DNA of 7,049 nucleotides from an uncultured Planctomycetota bacterium (GCA_903829565.1 CAIKQM010000291.1:1-7049), one strand, 5' to 3'; shown: positions 1 through 6,539, counted from the first letter of the stretch. The notes: generated from the letters alone by a model not told the origin. Made by a program: numbers and translations.

Positions 1-1323
1 AGTGCGCAGCAAGGGGCGCGTGCCGGCGGATTCGGGAATGCGCTCGGGCTGTGCTTCCATGGCACGGCGGGCGACGACACCGAACACGGCCACGATCGCG
101 ACGAAGTGGTAGTAGAGGTCGAAGTGAGCACGGTTCAAGAACATCGAGCCCACAGTGAAGGCGACCAGTGCCGCCTCGAACATCACGGCGTACGAGATGA
201 TCCAGCTCGTGTGGTAGCGCATTTCCGCCATGCGTCGCACGCGCCGCAGTTCCAAGAACGACAACACCAGCAGCGAGATGTACATGGCGAAGGCCAGTGT
301 GCCGCACTCCGCCCACACCTGCAGATAGCTGTTGTGCGCCACGCGCGTGCCTAAGGGTGCCGCAGCACCATCGTCTGTAGTCGTGACGTTGTCATCGTAG
401 TCGCGATAGTTGCGCTGGAACTTGTCGAAGCCCACACCGAAGAGCGGCTTGTCGACGATCATGTTGCCAGCCACGGCCCAAGCGGCCAGACGTCCCTTGG
501 CCGAGCCATCTTCTTCGTACTGCGCGATCGAAGTGATGCGCTCCAGATATGCAGAGGGAGCAGCAATCACACCTAGCAATACCACTAGGCCGATCATCGA
601 AAAGCTCGCGACCCGATTGCGCGAGCGCCACGCCAGAACCAAGGTCATCGCAGCCAGCGAGACGAAGGCACCCCGCGAGTGCGTGGCCACGATCGCCAGC
701 ACCATCAGCGGTACGCAGGCCAGCATGGAGCGACGCAACAGGGTGCGCTTCTCGGCCAAACCCAGGTGCAAAACCAGTGGAATGCCCATCACCAACGCCA
801 ACGCGAAGTCGTTGTTGTCGGCCAACATGCCACCTGGGCCCGTGATGATGACGAGGCTGCCCCCGGAGAGAATGAACGCCAAACCGTTCTTCACGCCGTA
901 AAAGGCAAAGCTCAGTGCAATCACATACACCAAGAGTCGCAGGTGCTCGCGATTGGTGACGATACCGGTGGTGAACAGCGCGACTCCGATGATCTTCACA
1001 TACTCGGTGTAGCTCTGGAGCTCAGCCTTGCCGTTGTCACCTGAAGCCAACATCGACACACCGACCGTGGCGGCCAGCGCCACCATGATCCAGTTGCGGA
1101 TGTCACCCGACATGAACTTGCGATCACTCTTGTGCAGCACGAACCCGGCAAAGGTCACGGCCGCGACATAGAACGACCAACGCTCAAAGCGAGCGAAGCC
1201 CCACGTCAAGTCCTGCAGGCGCATGTACGCCAGCAAGGTGAACAACAACAGCCCGATGAACGGCCGACGGAAGCACGTCGGCAGTGCCAGCAAGATGAAC
1301 GCGGCGACGATTAGGTCACGCAC
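1..1323 (-). CDS. Wzy/WaaL-superfamily O-glycosylation ligase or polymerase, exosortase A-associated type (3' end cut by window)
   Basis: I read 441 uninterrupted codons from a GTG at 1323-1321 to the window edge with no stop, so the C-terminus is missing. Many hydrophobic segments (about residues 4-18, 22-34, 50-62, 78-92, 109-121, 128-152, 172-188, 198-214, 220-232, 240-254, 344-357, 372-394, 403-417) make it a polytopic inner-membrane protein. O-antigen polymerase/ligase (Wzy_C) marks are visible: SRGAF at 216-220, GRLAAW at 277-282, KPLFGVGFDKF at 292-302 and AHNSYLQVWAECG at 329-341 at the end of the large loop. The N-terminus (RDL, RRPFIGLLLF, LTWGFA) and the GPGGMLADNNDFALAL stretch at 162-177 match my recollection of the exosortase A-associated O-glycosylation ligase subfamily (TIGR03097). 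Members are thought to polymerise lipid-linked glycan or transfer it in the periplasm. The GTG is chosen because a full Shine-Dalgarno lies 6 nt upstream and MRDL is a typical family start. The superfamily is certain; the subfamily is likely; polymerase versus ligase is unresolved. Confidence 0.88.
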   Translation of the reverse strand, partial: MRDLIVAAFILLALPTCFRRPFIGLLLFTLLAYMRLQDLTWGFARFERWSFYVAAVTFAGFVLHKSDRKFMSGDIRNWIMVALAATVGVSMLASGDNGKAELQSYTEYVKIIGVALFTTGIVTNREHLRLLVYVIALSFAFYGVKNGLAFILSGGSLVIITGPGGMLADNNDFALALVMGIPLVLHLGLAEKRTLLRRSMLACVPLMVLAIVATHSRGAFVSLAAMTLVLAWRSRNRVASFSMIGLVVLLGVIAAPSAYLERITSIAQYEEDGSAKGRLAAWAVAGNMIVDKPLFGVGFDKFQRNYRDYDDNVTTTDDGAAAPLGTRVAHNSYLQVWAECGTLAFAMYISLLVLSFLELRRVRRMAEMRYHTSWIISYAVMFEAALVAFTVGSMFLNRAHFDLYYHFVAIVAVFGVVARRAMEAQPERIPESAGTRPLLRT

Positions 1324-1329
1324 CGACGT

Positions 1330-1336
1330 CCTCCTT
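1330..1336 (-). promoter_or_regulatory. Strong Shine-Dalgarno for the ligase gene
   Basis: The minus strand reads AAGGAGG, a perfect match to the anti-Shine-Dalgarno core, followed by a 6-nt spacer and GTG. It decides the otherwise hidden GTG start of the ligase. The next in-frame ATG is about 33 codons inside and would remove the first membrane segments. This is by far the best ribosome-binding site in the window. Confidence 0.85.
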
Positions 1337-1348
1337 GGTCAACCGCGT

Positions 1349-1362
1349 AGCCCCTGAGGGCT
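1349..1362 (-). repeat. Short hairpin overlapping the wzz stop codon
   Basis: Perfect inverted repeat AGCCC-TCAG-GGGCT (minus strand), 5-bp stem and 4-nt loop. It starts at the last base of the Wzz-like gene's TGA and ends 12 nt before the ligase Shine-Dalgarno. No run of T follows, so it is not an intrinsic terminator. It could affect mRNA stability or coupling; chance occurrence is quite possible. Confidence 0.35.
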
Positions 1363-2969
1363 CAGCGGAGTGCCTCACGCAACTGTTCGATGGCTTCCCG
1401 TAGCGACGGGGCAAGCAGCTGTGCATCGTAGGCCCAAGCCCACGTCACAAAGACCACGCTTGCCGCGACAGCGAGGCTCGAGGCCCCGATCCAGGTGCGA
1501 CGCATACGCAGAGTACGCGCTTCAGCCTGCGTCACGATGCGGTCGACCGCACCGAGCACCGGCACCACCATCACGCGGCTGATGTCGGCCACACCGCGGA
1601 AGCAGCTGCGGCTGAACTCGCCCAAGAGCGACGAGCCCACGCCCAACGCTAGGCCAAGCACGATACCGAAGCTCAGAATCATCCAGGGATTCGGCTCCGT
1701 AGGACGCTGCGGCGTCCACACCTCAGCCGTGATCGAGAACGGGTTCGACAGCGGGCTCAGCAAGGTGTCGACCTCCTGCCCCTTCTCCATCAACTTCTTG
1801 TCGATGGCGAGCAGCTTCTCTTGCAAGCGCGCAATCTCGCCCATGCGCTCGCGCTCTTCGCGGTACACATCCTGCAGCTCCTCCGCTGCCAGGCGATCCC
1901 GCGAGATATCCGACTCGAGGCGCTCGAGCGTGGCCGAGGCCACCGCGCGTTCACGCTTCTTGTCTTCGATGACCTTGCGCGCCGGTTCGAGATCCGGATT
2001 GGGACGCGAGCCAGCCACGATCTGAGCCTTCGTCGATTGACGCAAGAGCTGGTCACGGCGCTCTTCCAGGCCGCGGATCTCCAATTGCGTCTTGATGTAC
2101 TGGCTGTGGCTGGGCTTGATGCCTTTCAGCTTGGCTTGAGCGGCGGCAATCTGGCCCTCCACCTCGCCCAACTGAGTCGCATTGCTCTCACCCGGCACCA
2201 CATCCGTGGAGGCGATCGTCGGCGGCAAGTCCTGCAACGCCAGCTCAAGCTGCGCGATCTCTACATCCAAAGCCTGCAACGAACGCGAGATCTTGTCGCG
2301 CTCGGTCTCATTGGACTTCAAGCGCGCATACACCGGGTCTTCCGCACGCTCGCGCGCACCACCGCCCGCCGGCTGCGTAGCCGAAAGACCGTGTTGGCGG
2401 CGCAAGTTGGTCAAGCCTTCTTCTTGCGACTTCTGCTGCTTCTCCAGCAAGCGGCGCTCGGTGCGCAAGCTCTCCAACGCGAAGGTGGCACGACGGCGAT
2501 CGCCATCCACCACATCCGCAATCCAATCCTCGCGCAGCGCTTTGAGGAACTCCGCGGCCCACTCGCGACGCACATCGGCGTACTCGATGGTCACGAAGGT
2601 CGTGCCACGCAAGGTGGGTGAGCTCGTCACCACCTTGATGTCTTCTTGCACGTCCTCCAAGAAGTCGCGCTGCGCGTCCGGCGACAGGGCGAGGTACTCG
2701 CGGTTCTGAAGGTCGGTGACAACCTTCTTGACGCGCTCCATGGCCTTGATTTGGAACGGCGCGTTGCCGGGCTCCTTGGAAGCCTGGGCCACGCTCACGG
2801 GACGCAGCTCCACTTGCGTGGAGGTCACATACTTCTTGGGCACAATGACCGCGAGGAACGCGCCCAGAGAAGCGCACACCAACGTGGGCAAGAGGATCTG
2901 CCACTTGCGGCGCGACAGCACCGCGAGGAACTCTTGCAACTGACCCTGTTGTTCGATCTGGACTGCCAT
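1362..2969 (-). CDS. Wzz/GumC-type polysaccharide co-polymerase (chain-length determinant), no kinase domain
   Basis: 535 residues. An N-terminal Wzz domain (about 8-60, LQEFLAVLSRRKWQ then membrane segment 25-43) is followed by a periplasmic region. Long charged heptad-like helices run through about 160-250 and 265-400 and are interrupted by Gly/Pro-rich linkers near 200-212 and 315-328. The Pro-rich entry to the second membrane segment (PQRPTEPNP, 420-428; membrane 429-449) is the classic Wzz signature. FSRSCFRGVADISRVMVVPVLG (split here only as a position range, 452-473) resembles the linker that joins such proteins to tyrosine autokinases, but no Walker A motif or Tyr tail follows. Instead there is a third hydrophobic segment (493-513) and a short amphipathic tail. 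By family knowledge it forms an inner-membrane oligomer that sets glycan length and contacts the export lipoprotein encoded upstream. The start lacks a clear Shine-Dalgarno, but MAVQ precedes the domain at the usual distance. Family assignment is firm; the polymer is unknown. Confidence 0.9.
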   Translation of the reverse strand: MAVQIEQQGQLQEFLAVLSRRKWQILLPTLVCASLGAFLAVIVPKKYVTSTQVELRPVSVAQASKEPGNAPFQIKAMERVKKVVTDLQNREYLALSPDAQRDFLEDVQEDIKVVTSSPTLRGTTFVTIEYADVRREWAAEFLKALREDWIADVVDGDRRRATFALESLRTERRLLEKQQKSQEEGLTNLRRQHGLSATQPAGGGARERAEDPVYARLKSNETERDKISRSLQALDVEIAQLELALQDLPPTIASTDVVPGESNATQLGEVEGQIAAAQAKLKGIKPSHSQYIKTQLEIRGLEERRDQLLRQSTKAQIVAGSRPNPDLEPARKVIEDKKRERAVASATLERLESDISRDRLAAEELQDVYREERERMGEIARLQEKLLAIDKKLMEKGQEVDTLLSPLSNPFSITAEVWTPQRPTEPNPWMILSFGIVLGLALGVGSSLLGEFSRSCFRGVADISRVMVVPVLGAVDRIVTQAEARTLRMRRTWIGASSLAVAASVVFVTWAWAYDAQLLAPSLREAIEQLREALR

Positions 2970-2983
2970 AGTCGTAGGGAATA

Positions 2984-2996
2984 GCTAGGGGCTAGC
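2984..2996 (-). repeat. Small hairpin between the export and co-polymerase genes
   Basis: Perfect inverted repeat GCTAG-CCC-CTAGC (minus strand), 5-bp stem and 3-nt loop, filling almost half of the 28-nt gap between the Wza-like stop and the Wzz-like ATG. No Shine-Dalgarno is visible in this gap, so the hairpin occupies the place where one would be expected. It may be a coupling or stability element, or chance. Confidence 0.35.
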
Positions 2997-2997
2997 C

Positions 2998-3765
2998 TCA
3001 GAAGATGCCGCTGGAGTTGGCAAAGTTGCCAGTGCCGGTGAAGAAGCTCAGCGAGAAGATCGCCGAGGCAAGGCCCGTGAGCACTTGCTTGACCGGGAAG
3101 AACAAGGTGTCCAAGAAGTAGCCGATCTCGGCCATCATCGACGGCGGTACGTAGATGATGTCGTTCTCTTGGACCTGGACGTTGAAGGTCGAGTACCCGT
3201 GACTGATCATGTCACCCAGATCGTAGGTCTGAACGAACGGATCTTTAGGGTCGGCACGAATCAAGCGCACACGACCCAGGTTGGCGGTCTCGTCTTTCGG
3301 ACCGGCGCGAGTCACAGCTTGGAACAGCGTCAAATCGCCGGGGAAGTCCACCTCACCCTGCGTGCTGGTCTCACCGAAGACGTAGTACTTCTTGTTGCGC
3401 GTCGTGATCTTGACCTTGATGTCGAGACGGTCGTAGTACGGCGAGTACTTCTCCATCAAGAGGGCCTCTACGCCCGTGCGGGTCAGACCTGCGACACGCA
3501 CAGCACCGAGCTCGGGCAGCACCACCGTGCCGTCGATGTCGACGGTGACCGTGATGTTGTCGAGATCCGTGTTGTAGCTGTCCGCGATCGACAACTGGTC
3601 GCCGATAGCGAGCCAGTTCTCTTCTTCAGCGTTACCGCTATAGCGGTTGCCGAAGCCCTGCGTATTCAAATACTGCAGAGTGCGCTTGTCAGGTGATGAG
3701 TTACAGCCAGCGAGCGCCTGTAGTAGACACGCGAGCGACAGTAGGAAGATGAGCGTGCGGACCAT
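2998..3765 (-). CDS. Wza-type polysaccharide export lipoprotein (Poly_export + SLBB), short form
   Basis: 255 residues. A signal peptide with hydrophobic core (about 4-18) ends in a canonical lipobox, L18-A19-G20-C21. Residue +2 is Asn, so outer-membrane sorting is expected. The Poly_export domain spans about 50-122 (AIGDQLSI at 53-60; DIDGTVVLPELGAVRVAGLT at 76-95). One SLBB domain follows at about 127-207 (YVFGETSTQGEV 128-139, TLFQAVTRAGP 146-156, VQENDIIYVPPS 198-209). The tail carries a hydrophobic or amphipathic stretch (about 216-242) that could be the helix forming the outer-membrane pore in Wza. Escherichia coli Wza is about 380 residues with more SLBB copies, so this is a compact version. 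It exports the polymer across the outer membrane with the co-polymerase encoded 28 nt downstream. No Shine-Dalgarno is visible before ATG; a 6-bp hairpin ends 9 nt upstream. The symbol wza is withheld because orthology was not tested. Confidence 0.92.
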   Translation of the reverse strand: MVRTLIFLLSLACLLQALAGCNSSPDKRTLQYLNTQGFGNRYSGNAEEENWLAIGDQLSIADSYNTDLDNITVTVDIDGTVVLPELGAVRVAGLTRTGVEALLMEKYSPYYDRLDIKVKITTRNKKYYVFGETSTQGEVDFPGDLTLFQAVTRAGPKDETANLGRVRLIRADPKDPFVQTYDLGDMISHGYSTFNVQVQENDIIYVPPSMMAEIGYFLDTLFFPVKQVLTGLASAIFSLSFFTGTGNFANSSGIF

Positions 3766-3774
3766 GCGTGGGGA

Positions 3775-3793
3775 GCCGTCGGGGATAGACGGC
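3775..3793 (-). repeat. GC-rich hairpin directly upstream of the export gene start
   Basis: Perfect inverted repeat GCCGTC-TATCCCC-GACGGC (minus strand), 6-bp stem and 7-nt loop, ending 9 nt before the ATG of the Wza-like gene. It lies where a ribosome-binding site would sit. No T-run follows, so a terminator is unlikely. It could control translation initiation or be a protein-binding dyad. Confidence 0.45.
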
Positions 3794-3821
3794 GGTACAA
3801 GCGTGTTTGTCGGCAGGATCC

Positions 3822-3836
3822 GCTCATGGGTTGAGC
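3822..3836 (-). repeat. Short hairpin downstream of rmlB
   Basis: Perfect inverted repeat GCTCA-ACCCA-TGAGC (minus strand), 5-bp stem and 5-nt loop, beginning 9 nt after the rmlB stop codon. There is no T-tract, so it is not an intrinsic terminator. Together with the 3775-3793 hairpin it gives two stems in this 80-nt gap, the longest inside the rmlA-to-ligase block. Confidence 0.35.
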
Positions 3837-3845
3837 AGATCAGCG

Positions 3846-4907
3846 TTAGGAACCGTACTGCCGCTGGTAGTAGTCACGGTACGCGCCGCTACGCACGCGC
3901 TGCAACCACGCAGAATTGGCGTGGTACCAACGAATGGTCTCCGGCAAAGCTTGGTCAAACGTGTAACGCGGGCTCCAGCCCAACTCGCGCCGGATCTTGG
4001 TCGCATCGATGGCATAGCGGCGGTCGTGGCCAGGTCGATCCTTGACGTAGGTGATCAGACTTTCCGGCTTTGAGAGTTCCTTCAAGACCCGCTTAACCAA
4101 GGCAATGTTGGTCATCTCGTTATTGCCGCCGATGTTGTAGACCTCGCCGACATGGCCGCGCTCCAGCACCGCGAGGATCGCCTCGCAGTGGTCACGCACA
4201 TACAACCAGTCGCGAATCTGCAAACCGTCTCCATAGACGGGAATGCTCTTTCCTTCGCCGATGTTGGCGATCATGAGCGGCAAAAATTTCTCCGGGAACT
4301 GGTACGGACCGTAGTTGTTGGAGCAGCGCGTGATCAGCGCCGGGAAGCCATGGGTGTGCACTGCGGCCCGCACGAGCAAATCCGAGCCGGCTTTGCTGCT
4401 CGAGTACGGCGAGTTCGGAGCCAGCGGCGTTTCTTCGCTGAAGGCCCCCGTGGCCCCGAGTGTGCCGTACACCTCATCGGTGGAAACATGCACGAAGCGC
4501 ATCACACCCAACTTGCGGGCATGATCCAGCAGCGTCTGCGTGCCGAGCACATTTGTCAAAACAAATGGACGCCCCGAGATGATCGAGCGATCGACATGAC
4601 TCTCGGCGGCGAAGTGCACCACACACACCTTGCCACCGAACTTGGAGCACGCGGCGAAGGCGCGCTCGACGTCTTCGTCGACACAGATGTCGCCCTTGAC
4701 GAACTGGTGCCGTGCGTTGCCGCGCAGGCCTTCCAAGTTCTCCAGATTGCCCGCGTAGGTCAGCGCATCGAAGTTGACGATGTTCCACTGCGGACGCAGC
4801 TCGGCCAGCATGTGGACAAAGCTCGTGCCGATGAAGCCCGCACCTCCCGTCACGAGGACCGTAACGCCGTGGGCTGCATCAAAGGGCTGATCAGGGATCG
4901 CGTGCAT
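3846..4907 (-). CDS. rmlB: dTDP-glucose 4,6-dehydratase
   Basis: 353 residues, the usual RmlB length. This extended SDR enzyme converts dTDP-D-glucose to dTDP-4-keto-6-deoxy-D-glucose in the cytoplasm with bound NAD. The Rossmann motif TGGAGFIG is at 20-27; the D-L-T-Y-A-G-N-L-E-N-L motif typical of RmlB is intact around 47-58 (with A for the first L). The HFAAESHVDRSI segment is at 98-109, the catalytic TDE triad at 143-145, and YSSSK with Tyr168 and Lys172 follows. NNYGPYQFPEKFLPLMI (197-213) and VYGDGLQIRDWLYVRDHCEAI (224-244) are RmlB substrate-binding hallmarks. The ATG at 4907 is preferred over one 12 codons upstream because it starts one base after the rmlD stop and an AAGGA lies about 11 nt upstream. 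This arrangement implies translational coupling. All key residues are present. rfbB is the older symbol. Confidence 0.97.
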   Translation of the reverse strand: MHAIPDQPFDAAHGVTVLVTGGAGFIGTSFVHMLAELRPQWNIVNFDALTYAGNLENLEGLRGNARHQFVKGDICVDEDVERAFAACSKFGGKVCVVHFAAESHVDRSIISGRPFVLTNVLGTQTLLDHARKLGVMRFVHVSTDEVYGTLGATGAFSEETPLAPNSPYSSSKAGSDLLVRAAVHTHGFPALITRCSNNYGPYQFPEKFLPLMIANIGEGKSIPVYGDGLQIRDWLYVRDHCEAILAVLERGHVGEVYNIGGNNEMTNIALVKRVLKELSKPESLITYVKDRPGHDRRYAIDATKIRRELGWSPRYTFDQALPETIRWYHANSAWLQRVRSGAYRDYYQRQYGS

Positions 4908-4908
4908 A

Positions 4909-5784
4909 TCAGTTCGTTTCCTTGAGGTAGGTCGCGAGAGCATCGCGCCAGTGTTGCAGAGGCTTGCCGCGCAGCTTGGTCAAGCGCGAGCAATCGAGTG
5001 TCGAGTACGCCGGACGACGCGCGGGACGCGGGAAGTCCGCCGTGGTGCAAGGTGTGACTTCCAGGCCTTGCACACCCGCCAGATGAAAGGTCTCACAGGC
5101 GAACTCGAACCAGCTCGCCTGGCCTTCGCAAGCCGCGTGGAAGACGCCGCATTCGGTCGAACGCGCGAGATCCCACAGCGCTGGCGACAGCTCCAGTGTC
5201 GAGGTCGGTGAGCCCACTTGATCGTGCACGACCTTCAGCTGCTTCTTGTCTTTGGCCAACTGCAGCATCGTGCCGGGAAAGTGCCGGCCACGCGGGCCGT
5301 ACAACCACTGTGTGCGCGCAATAGCGCTGTTCGCGCCGTGCAAGCTGAGGATCGCTTGCTCGCCTTCGAGCTTGGTGAGCCCGTAGACCGAGACAGGATT
5401 CGTGGGCGCATTCACCGTGTAGGGCGTGCTGGCCGTGCCGTCGAACACAAAGTCAGTCGAGACAGCCACCAAGCGCGTCCCGCGCCGAGCACACTCGGCC
5501 GCCAGGACCGCACACGCAGTCGCATTCGCGCGGCGCGCTTCCGCGACCTTCTCTTCCGCCAAGTCCACCGCAGTCCAAGCAGCACAGTGCAAGACTGCGT
5601 CAAACGGACCATGGCTGTCAAACAAACCGGACACGGCTAGCGGATCAGCCAAATCAACCCCGGGCACCGTCACCGGCGCATCAGGTCGCAAGTCTGTCCC
5701 AATCGTCGTGCAGCCAGCCGGTGCATCAAGCAACAGCTGGCTGCCGAGCATGCCGCTCGCTCCAGTGACGAGCACACGTTTCAT
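4909..5784 (-). CDS. rmlD: dTDP-4-dehydrorhamnose reductase
   Basis: 291 residues from the second of two tandem ATGs (5784). The first ATG (5787) would add one Met, but its AGGA is only 4 nt away versus 7 nt for the second. The enzyme reduces dTDP-4-keto-L-rhamnose to dTDP-L-rhamnose with NAD(P)H. Visible are TGASGMLG (7-14) for the cofactor, HCAAWTAVDLAE (66-77), STDFVFDG (109-116), the catalytic Tyr134 and Lys138 in SVYGLTKLEGE, RTQWLYGPRG (157-166), VVHDQVGSPT (185-194) and RPAYSTLD (257-264), all RmlD family features. It lies 20 to 23 nt after rmlA and 1 nt before rmlB, so it is cotranscribed with both. No fusion to an epimerase domain is present, so RmlC activity must come from elsewhere. 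In the absence of RmlC a reductase of this fold could instead make a D-sugar such as dTDP-fucose; the close RmlD motif match makes that less likely. Confidence 0.94.
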   Translation of the reverse strand: MKRVLVTGASGMLGSQLLLDAPAGCTTIGTDLRPDAPVTVPGVDLADPLAVSGLFDSHGPFDAVLHCAAWTAVDLAEEKVAEARRANATACAVLAAECARRGTRLVAVSTDFVFDGTASTPYTVNAPTNPVSVYGLTKLEGEQAILSLHGANSAIARTQWLYGPRGRHFPGTMLQLAKDKKQLKVVHDQVGSPTSTLELSPALWDLARSTECGVFHAACEGQASWFEFACETFHLAGVQGLEVTPCTTADFPRPARRPAYSTLDCSRLTKLRGKPLQHWRDALATYLKETN

Positions 5785-5791
5785 CATGGCG

Positions 5792-5795
5792 TCCT
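5792..5795 (-). promoter_or_regulatory. Shine-Dalgarno of rmlD that favours the second ATG
   Basis: AGGA on the minus strand lies 4 nt from the first ATG and 7 nt from the second in an ATGATG pair. Spacing favours the second Met, which also gives the common family start MKRVLVTG. The effect on the protein is a single residue. Confidence 0.5.
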
Positions 5796-5807
5796 AAGCA
5801 GTGGGCC

Positions 5808-6539
5808 TCAGCCCATCTTGTTGGCGCCACCTTGGGCCACCAACGATGCGGCGGAATGCAGGCTCTTGAAGGTGCCCGCGTCGGTCCACCACCCCTTCAG
5901 CACCTCGTACGACATCGTGCCGTCCTGGATGTACCAGTTGTTGACATCGGTGATCTCAAGCTCGCCGCGATCGCTGGGCTTGAGCGTCTTGATGATGTCC
6001 CACACGCGGCCGTCGTACAGGTAGATGCCGATGACAGCCAGTTTGGACTCGGGATTCTTCGGCTTTTCGATGATCTTGGCCACCTTGCCGTCCTTGATCG
6101 TCGCGACACCAAAGCGCTCGGGGTCATGGACCTCCTTGACGATGATCTTGGCGCCCTTCTGCTGCGTCTTGAAGTCATCGACAGCCTGCTTGATGTTCCA
6201 CTCGATGATGTTGTCACCGAGGATCACGCACACCGGCGAACCGGCGGCCCAATGCTCCGCCAAGCCCAATGCTTCGGCAATGCCACCTTCACCCTCTTGG
6301 TAGGTGTAGTTCAGGTGCTTCAAGCCGAAGTCCTTGCCGTTCCCGAGCAACGACAAGAAGTCGCCCGACTTGCGGCCACCAGTCACGATCATGATGTCCG
6401 TGATGCCGGCGTTGACCATCGCCTCGATCGGGTAATAGATCATCGGCCGGTCGTAGATCGGCAACAGGTGCTTGTTCGTGATCTTGGTCAGCGGGAAGAG
6501 CCGCGTACCGAGACCGCCGGCGAGGATGACGCCTTTCAT
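5808..6539 (-). CDS. rmlA: Glucose-1-phosphate thymidylyltransferase, short form
   Basis: 243 residues. It joins dTTP and glucose-1-phosphate to give dTDP-glucose, the first step of dTDP-L-rhamnose synthesis, in the cytoplasm. The nucleotidyltransferase signature LAGGLGTRLFPLT is at 6-18, followed by TNKHLLPIYDRPMIYYPI (21-38). EGGIAEALG (84-92), the metal-binding GDN (108-110), DPERFGVA (139-146), IEKP (157-160), GIYLYD (171-176), RGELEITDVNNWY (191-203) and WWTDAGT (217-223) are all present. The usual proteobacterial RmlA is about 290 residues. This one ends shortly after the WTDAGT motif, like the roughly 245-residue Bacillus-type enzyme, and lacks the C-terminal helices that help form the regulatory site in the long form. 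It begins the rmlA-rmlD-rmlB block. A modest TAGG lies 6 nt before ATG. Its upstream region (6540-6709) is the only long non-coding stretch in the window. Confidence 0.95.
   Translation of the reverse strand: MKGVILAGGLGTRLFPLTKITNKHLLPIYDRPMIYYPIEAMVNAGITDIMIVTGGRKSGDFLSLLGNGKDFGLKHLNYTYQEGEGGIAEALGLAEHWAAGSPVCVILGDNIIEWNIKQAVDDFKTQQKGAKIIVKEVHDPERFGVATIKDGKVAKIIEKPKNPESKLAVIGIYLYDGRVWDIIKTLKPSDRGELEITDVNNWYIQDGTMSYEVLKGWWTDAGTFKSLHSAASLVAQGGANKMG

Noticed and set aside
106..1314. Several plus-strand frames opposite the ligase gene
   Set aside because: They overlap one another in different frames and are rich in Gln, His and Arg. The minus-strand ligase frame is stop-free throughout and carries family motifs.
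1821..2621. Long plus-strand open frame opposite the co-polymerase gene
   Set aside because: It is antisense to a gene with clear domain structure, has Arg/Leu/Gln-rich low-information content and no recognisable motif. Such shadows are expected at this G+C level.
3791..3805. Plus-strand GGCGGTACAAGCGTG, similar to the ops element of RfaH-controlled operons
   Set aside because: It is on the strand opposite to all genes here and differs from ops within the core, so it cannot act on this operon.
4152..4925. Plus-strand open frame opposite rmlB
   Set aside because: It mirrors conserved rmlB codons, has no family motif and no good ribosome site. rmlB has every catalytic residue.
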